A program made the translations under genes and the position numbers. Source: DMER64 sp049652385 (GTDB lineage Bacteria; Bacteroidota; Bacteroidia; Bacteroidales; UBA932). Taken from it: a stretch of DNA of 64,000 nt. The notes below the pieces were generated by a model. That model ran no database searches. It was not told where the DNA came from and was given only the letters and a program-made list of their open reading frames with translations. This document shows, piece after piece, positions 60,391 to 64,000 of this stretch; within the stretch, counting starts at the first letter, position 1, and each line of letters starts with the position of its first letter. The stretch is taken from the NCBI GenBank assembly GCA_049652385.1, contig JBASDX010000009.1, positions 186,001 through 250,000 on the forward strand. Reading direction: 5' to 3'.

Positions 60391-60993
60391 ATGACAAATT
60401 TTAGCAATCATTGCAACAGGCTGTTTGATAAAGTAGTAACTGACTACCACGTAGAAGATGACGTAACCGCACCTTGTCGTAACCCGTATGAAGAACAGTC
60501 ACTTGATTATTTGTTGTATAAAAAATGCCATATCGACACGGTGCAATGGCACCTGGAAGATATCATAAGAGATCCCGACATAGACCCAAAAGAGGCGTTG
60601 CGTATCAAACGCCTGATAGATGCGTCCAATGACAAGCGCACCAGGGCGGTAGAACAGCTGGACGAATTGTTTTACCAAAAATTTTCTGCCACTGCGCCGC
60701 TTGCCGGTGCCGGTATCAATACAGAAACGCCGGCCTGGGCCATAGACAGGTTGTCCATTTTAGCGCTTAAAATTTACCACATGCATATAGAAGCCCGGCG
60801 GAAAGACTCTGAAGTAGCCGCGGAATGTCATCAAAAGTGGCTGGTATTGCTGGAACAAAGGAAAGATTTATCCCTGGCCATAGACCGTTTGTTGGAAGAC
60901 CTGCAAACCGGGAAAAAATACATGAAGCTGTACAAGCAAATGAAGATGTACAACGACCCGGCCCTAAATCCCATTCTGTATGGCAGGAAATAA
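60391..60993 (+). CDS. DUF4254 family protein
   Basis: 200-aa soluble, alpha-helical protein of the DUF4254 family, characteristic of Bacteroidota and often encoded beside glycosyltransferases. Conserved-looking stretch: ALRIKRLIDASNDKRTRAVEQLD near residues 70-92 and the C-terminal KKYMKLYKQMKMYNDPALNP. Function unknown. It starts 4 nt after the polyprenyl synthase and its stop overlaps the GT9 start by 14 nt. Confidence 0.9.
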   Translation: MTNFSNHCNRLFDKVVTDYHVEDDVTAPCRNPYEEQSLDYLLYKKCHIDTVQWHLEDIIRDPDIDPKEALRIKRLIDASNDKRTRAVEQLDELFYQKFSATAPLAGAGINTETPAWAIDRLSILALKIYHMHIEARRKDSEVAAECHQKWLVLLEQRKDLSLAIDRLLEDLQTGKKYMKLYKQMKMYNDPALNPILYGRK

Positions 60994-61999
60994 GGAACAA
61001 CCCCGTGTACTATGTCTTAGATTTTCTGCATTGGGCGATGCAGCCATAGCGGCCGTTGTCGTAAAAGCGTGCGCAGCCGGCAATCCTCATGCGCATTTTA
61101 TATTTGCCGGTCCGCCGTTGACGGCACCTTTGTTTCGTGGTGTACGAAATGTGTCTTTCCTGCCCGTAGATACCACACAATCGTTACGGACCCTGCTGAG
61201 CGTGCTCAAAAAGACAAACCCCGACTACATAGCTGATCTGCACAACGTTTTGCGGTCTTTTTTGTTGCGGTCCGTTTTTTTCTTCCAGGGCTTGCCGGTG
61301 GCCTTTTTGCGTAAAGGACGGAGAGCCCGGCGCCGGATGCTGGCACGCCCTGCCGCCTCGGCCCCTTTGCGTCCCGTATATGTGCGGTATGCGGACACCT
61401 TGGCAAGGCTGGGTTTTTCTGTTCCTTCACTTGAGCGGGCGCCGGTTATATCTTTAAAGCCGAGGCCGTGGAAAAAAGCAGGTATTGCTCCTTTTGCCCG
61501 CCACAGGGGCAAGCAGTGGGATCCGGAGCGTATGCGGCGGATAGCTTTTTGGCTGGCCGAGGAGGGAACGCAGGTATTGTTGTTTGGCGGAGGGGAGCGG
61601 GAAGCGGCGCTGCTGGAGGAGTGGACCAAAGATCATGGGAACATCTCTTTGGCACCGGGCGTTGTTCCTTCCCCGGCTCCTGCAGCAGAGTTGCACCAAG
61701 AGCAGTTCAAAGCCCTCGCGGCTCTGGACGTAATGATCAGCATGGATTCGGCTAACATGCATTTTGCCTCGGCCCTGGGTATTCCCGTGATTTCTGTATG
61801 GGGAGCCACGCACCCCAAGGCCGGTTTTTACGGATACCGGCAAAACCCGAACCGCGCCGTGCAACTGTCCCTGGACTGCCGGCCATGCTCCATATACGGA
61901 GCCGGGAAGTGCCATAAAGGCACGTATGAGTGTTTGGAAAATCTGACCGACGAACAGGTATGGTCATATATCAAAGCGTATGAAGAGCAAACAGATTGA
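60980..61999 (+). CDS. Glycosyltransferase family 9 (heptosyltransferase-like) protein
   Basis: 339-aa GT-B glycosyltransferase of family 9, acting at the cytoplasmic face in lipopolysaccharide core or related glycan synthesis. RFSALGDAAIAAVVVKAC at the start is the typical acceptor-side block, ADLHNVLRS near 78, and the donor side has MISMDSANMHFASALGIPVISVWGATHP near 252-280, the GT9 signature. GC content is visibly above the neighbours (GCC/CGG-rich 61260-61650). Overlaps DUF4254 (14 nt) and the U32 gene (20 nt). Confidence 0.92.
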   Translation: MAGNKEQPRVLCLRFSALGDAAIAAVVVKACAAGNPHAHFIFAGPPLTAPLFRGVRNVSFLPVDTTQSLRTLLSVLKKTNPDYIADLHNVLRSFLLRSVFFFQGLPVAFLRKGRRARRRMLARPAASAPLRPVYVRYADTLARLGFSVPSLERAPVISLKPRPWKKAGIAPFARHRGKQWDPERMRRIAFWLAEEGTQVLLFGGGEREAALLEEWTKDHGNISLAPGVVPSPAPAAELHQEQFKALAALDVMISMDSANMHFASALGIPVISVWGATHPKAGFYGYRQNPNRAVQLSLDCRPCSIYGAGKCHKGTYECLENLTDEQVWSYIKAYEEQTD

Positions 62000-63407
62000 A
62001 ATAATGGCTCCGGCCGGAAATTGGAGCTGTCTGGCGGCGGCGGCCCAGGCAGGTGCCGGGTCTGTGTATTTTGGTGTGGGACCATGGAACATGCGAGCCC
62101 ACGCGGCCCATAATTTTAAAAGGGAAGAGCTGCCGGACATCGTCCGCTTTTGCCGGCAACACGGTATGCATGCTTATTTGACGGTCAATACAGTGTTTTA
62201 CGACGATGATTTGCAAGGAGTCAGACAGCTCTTGCACGATGCGAAAGAAGCCGGGGTTACGGCTGTCATTGCGTCCGATATAGCCGCTATCCTGGAAGCC
62301 CGTGCTTTGGGACTGGAGGTCCATATTTCTACGCAATTGAACATTTCCAATGTTCAGGCATTGGAATATTACGCCCGTTATGCAGACGTGGTGGTGTTGG
62401 CCCGGGAATTGACCTTGCCGCAGATAGCGTATATAGCCCGCCAGGTAAAAGAACGGAACATTACGGGACCTTCCGGCAACCGCGTGCGGCTGGAATTATT
62501 CTGTCACGGTGCGCTATGTATGGCCGTGTCGGGTAAATGTTATCTGAGTCTGCATGAATATAACAAATCGGCCAACAGGGGATCTTGCTACCAGATATGC
62601 CGCCGGTCTTATACGGTGACCGATAACGAAACGGGAGCACAATTGGAGGTAGACCATGAATATATCATGTCGCCGGCCGATTTATGTACCGTTACGTTTT
62701 TGGACAAAATACTGGAAGCGGGGATTGAAGTGCTGAAAATAGAAGGCAGGGCACGTTCAGCGGAATACGTGAAAACAACGACACAGGTATACAGGCAAGC
62801 CGTTCAGGCCGTACAGGACGGATTGTATACCCCGGCCCTGGCCAAAGAATGGGAAGAGCAACTGAAAACCGTGTTTAACCGTGGTTTTTGGGGAGGATAT
62901 TACCTGGGAGAGAAACTGGGAGCCTGGAGCAAAGTATATGGTAATAAAGCCACCCGCAAAAAAACGTACGTGGGCTATGTAACCAATTACTATGCGAAGC
63001 CCGGTATAGCCAAAGTAAAAATTGAGGCCGTTCCGTTACATAAAGGAGAAGATATCCTCATCATAGGCCCTACGACGGGAGTGTTGGAAGATACGGTACG
63101 TGAAATCCACGTAGTTGCGCCTGCCGCGGCCACGCAGCAGCCCGGCAACCACTCCGGCAAACAGCCCGGCACCGACCACTCCGGCAAACAGCCCGGCACC
63201 AACCACTCCGGCAAACAGCCCGGCAACGACCGCTCCGGTAATCAACTCGGCACCGAACAGTCCGGGACCGACCAGCCCAACACCGATGGTGTCCAATCCC
63301 GAAAAGCACAGCCGGCAGACACGGCCCCTCAAGGTGCGGAATGTACCTTCCCGGTGAGCGGGAAAGTACGCAAGGGCGACAAACTGTACAAAACAGAACC
63401 CTGCTGA
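61980..63407 (+). CDS. U32 family peptidase-like protein with a tandem-repeat insert in the C-terminal domain
   Basis: 475-aa member of the U32/collagenase-like family; homologues (TrhP/RlhA) support prephenate-dependent hydroxylation of tRNA or rRNA rather than proteolysis. The TIM-barrel N-terminus (IEIMAPAGNW, HISTQLNISN) leads to the perfect family signature LELFCHGALCMAVSGKCYLS near residues 170-188 with the paired cysteines, then C-x-Q-x-C-R and the barrel domain to residue 385. The C-terminal beta domain is interrupted at about 387-430 by nine-residue repeats (QPGTDHSGK type) before GKVRKGDKLYK resumes the family sequence. Last gene of its operon. Confidence 0.93.
   Translation: MKSKQIEIMAPAGNWSCLAAAAQAGAGSVYFGVGPWNMRAHAAHNFKREELPDIVRFCRQHGMHAYLTVNTVFYDDDLQGVRQLLHDAKEAGVTAVIASDIAAILEARALGLEVHISTQLNISNVQALEYYARYADVVVLARELTLPQIAYIARQVKERNITGPSGNRVRLELFCHGALCMAVSGKCYLSLHEYNKSANRGSCYQICRRSYTVTDNETGAQLEVDHEYIMSPADLCTVTFLDKILEAGIEVLKIEGRARSAEYVKTTTQVYRQAVQAVQDGLYTPALAKEWEEQLKTVFNRGFWGGYYLGEKLGAWSKVYGNKATRKKTYVGYVTNYYAKPGIAKVKIEAVPLHKGEDILIIGPTTGVLEDTVREIHVVAPAAATQQPGNHSGKQPGTDHSGKQPGTNHSGKQPGNDRSGNQLGTEQSGTDQPNTDGVQSRKAQPADTAPQGAECTFPVSGKVRKGDKLYKTEPC
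63138..63269 (+). repeat. In-frame tandem repeat in the U32 gene
   Basis: One 24-nt and four 27-nt units starting CAGCCCGGCA(A/C)C and containing CACTCCGGCAAA; the last two units are diverged. The units encode QPGNHSGK and QPG(T/N)(D/N)(H/R)SG(K/N), then a decayed QLGTEQSGT unit. Length is a multiple of three throughout, so the frame is kept; likely variable in copy number. Confidence 0.9.
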
Positions 63408-63459
63408 CCGGTGCGCCATCCGGTGCAATGGCACGCGTTGGCGGGCGCAAAGGACACAT

Positions 63460-63566
63460 CCAGCCTCAAGATGGTGCGCAGCTTTTTTGTGCAATATTCA
63501 TAAACAGCACATTAACAGCATGTTGTAAAATGCTCTGCATTTTCTTGCGCACCATCTTGAGGCTGG
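63460..63566. repeat. 21-nt perfect inverted repeat with a 65-nt loop
   Basis: Arms at 63460-63480 and 63546-63566 are exact reverse complements (arm starts CCAGCCTCAAGATGGTGCGC). The loop contains a short T run right after the left arm. It could form a cruciform or RNA hairpin 3' of the U32 gene, or be the ends of a small element. Confidence 0.85.
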
Positions 63567-63663
63567 GCTGCGCAAACCCGTCGGCGGGTGGGGAGGTTTT
63601 TCCGTGCCGCTACAGCCGCCCGCCACATCTACACGCAGCAGCAAGCTGGGACTCTTGTTACCA

Positions 63664-63753
63664 GGTAGTGAGTAACACAAAACTACCAACCGTTGCAACA
63701 TGGTGTATATCTGCACGTTAGCGCTCCGTTTAAAAAAAGATCACTCACTACCC
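63664..63753. repeat. 90-nt element with inverted ends, copy 1
   Basis: Starts GGTAGTGAGTAACACAAAAC and ends with the reverse complement of (G)GGTAGTGAGTGAT at 63740-63753. The middle is unlike copy 2. Contains CCGTTGCAA (63690-63698), which recurs at 63922-63930. Confidence 0.75.
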
Positions 63754-63790
63754 AGACCGGAAAACACGGAAAAACGGCCTTTTTGCTTCC

Positions 63791-63880
63791 GGGTAGTGAG
63801 TGGCATAAAACGGTGATTAGAGGTAAGTAGTTGGACAGCAGTGCAGTAGAAGGACGGACAGAAAAACGTTACTCACTACC
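63791..63880. repeat. 90-nt element with inverted ends, copy 2
   Basis: Starts GGGTAGTGAGTGGCATAAAA and ends GTTACTCACTACC (63868-63880). Same total length and same end sequences as copy 1, 37 nt downstream of it; a weak third start (GGTGATAAGTAAC) lies at 63931-63943. Confidence 0.75.
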
Positions 63881-64000
63881 TAGTCGACAGATGAAGTGTG
63901 GCGGCAGGATGGCAAGATAGGCCGTTGCAAGGTGATAAGTAACATGAAATAGCATAGTACCGCAAAGTGCATATACTCAGACTGTTAATGCTAAGAGCGA

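Larger units (their letters stand above)
63408..64000. other. Gene-free, repeat-rich right end
   Basis: 593 nt with no coding pattern I trust (an open frame at 63341-63721 has no recognisable protein). It holds a partial copy of the GGTGCGCC-type palindrome sequence just after the U32 stop (63409-63440), a 21-nt perfect inverted repeat, and two 90-nt elements with matching ends. No promoter box or tRNA was found. Confidence 0.7.

Noticed and set aside
63406..63440. Fourth full copy of the palindromic element after the U32 stop
   Set aside because: Only GGTGCGCC and CCGGTGC fragments remain; not a complete palindrome.
63341..63721. 126-codon open frame at the right end
   Set aside because: Begins inside the U32 gene in another frame and crosses the inverted repeat; no recognisable protein.
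63664..63880. Integron attC sites
   Set aside because: Ends do not fit the RYYYAAC/GTTRRRY core and no integrase is visible.
63664..63943. CRISPR array
   Set aside because: Repeats alternate in orientation and their spacing pattern forms 90-nt inverted pairs; no cas genes.

Overview
This 64 kb window is chromosomal DNA of a member of the Bacteroidota, most likely Bacteroidales. The evidence is family-typical gene forms (a fused SecDF, DUF4271-hemD-rnpA-yidD, a bactofilin behind a CtpA-type protease, DUF4254 and GT9 behind a polyprenyl synthase, a FloA/NfeD pair, DUF2723) and repeated Bacteroidota -7 promoter boxes (TAnnTTTG) in front of operons. Genes are packed tightly: co-directional genes overlap by 1-20 nt or are a few bases apart, and six of seven convergent pairs overlap at their 3' ends. 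I see no phage, IS element, CRISPR array or rRNA; the only RNA genes are two tRNA-Gln genes.

Layout. 1-3.4 kb (-): floA (cut by the window edge), nfeD and an exported PD40/SPOR protein. 3.5-8.8 kb (+): secDF, a serine hydrolase of the beta-lactamase fold, ispD. 8.8-14 kb (-): gpmI and dnaE. 14-16.7 kb (+): RNase R and a LemA protein. 16.7-17.8 kb (-): a ThiL homologue with a damaged active site. 17.8-25.8 kb (+): sufB, a Pnu-type transporter, sufC, sufD, B12-dependent ribonucleotide reductase, ispE, a phosphopantetheinyl transferase. 25.8-29.6 kb (-): DUF2156 protein, S37-type peptidase, S41 lipoprotein peptidase. 29.6-32.5 kb (+): tyrS, rbfA, a LolC/E-type permease. 32.5-38.5 kb (-): endonuclease IV, a GH95 protein lacking the family's catalytic residues, groEL, groES, pnuC. 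38.5-43.9 kb (-): an HExxH/beta-propeller/outer-membrane protein abutting the two tRNA-Gln genes, tadA, a fused aminolipid acyltransferase. 43.9-48.1 kb: uvrC (+), then yidD, rnpA, a lipoprotein, hemD and DUF4271 (-). 48.2-54.99 kb: DUF2723 membrane protein (+), LuxE-like and GH3-like adenylating enzymes, recO, rdgB (-). 55-63.4 kb: ctpA and bactofilin (+), MATE and rsgA (-), polyprenyl synthase, DUF4254, GT9 and U32 protein (+). 63.4-64 kb holds no gene but several inverted repeats.

Pathway content is mostly housekeeping: MEP isoprenoid synthesis (ispD, ispE, polyprenyl synthase), SUF iron-sulphur assembly (no sufS or sufE in the window), replication and repair (dnaE, uvrC, recO, nfo, rdgB), translation and ribosome maturation (tyrS, rbfA, rsgA, tadA, rnpA), protein export and envelope (secDF, yidD, LolC/E, acyltransferase), and peptide use (S37, two S41). 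The B12-dependent reductase fits an anaerobic or microaerobic life.

The most unusual signals are: (i) a 27-nt palindromic element at three loci, twice inside reading frames (PPTase, UvrC tail) and once as the apparent groEL terminator; (ii) two probable pseudoenzymes, ThiL-like and GH95; (iii) an outer-membrane protein gene whose expected start codon is replaced by the 3' end of a tRNA-Gln gene; (iv) closely spaced back-to-back promoter boxes at most divergent pairs, several so near the start codon that the mRNAs should be leaderless; (v) two 90-nt elements with matching inverted ends in the gene-free right end.
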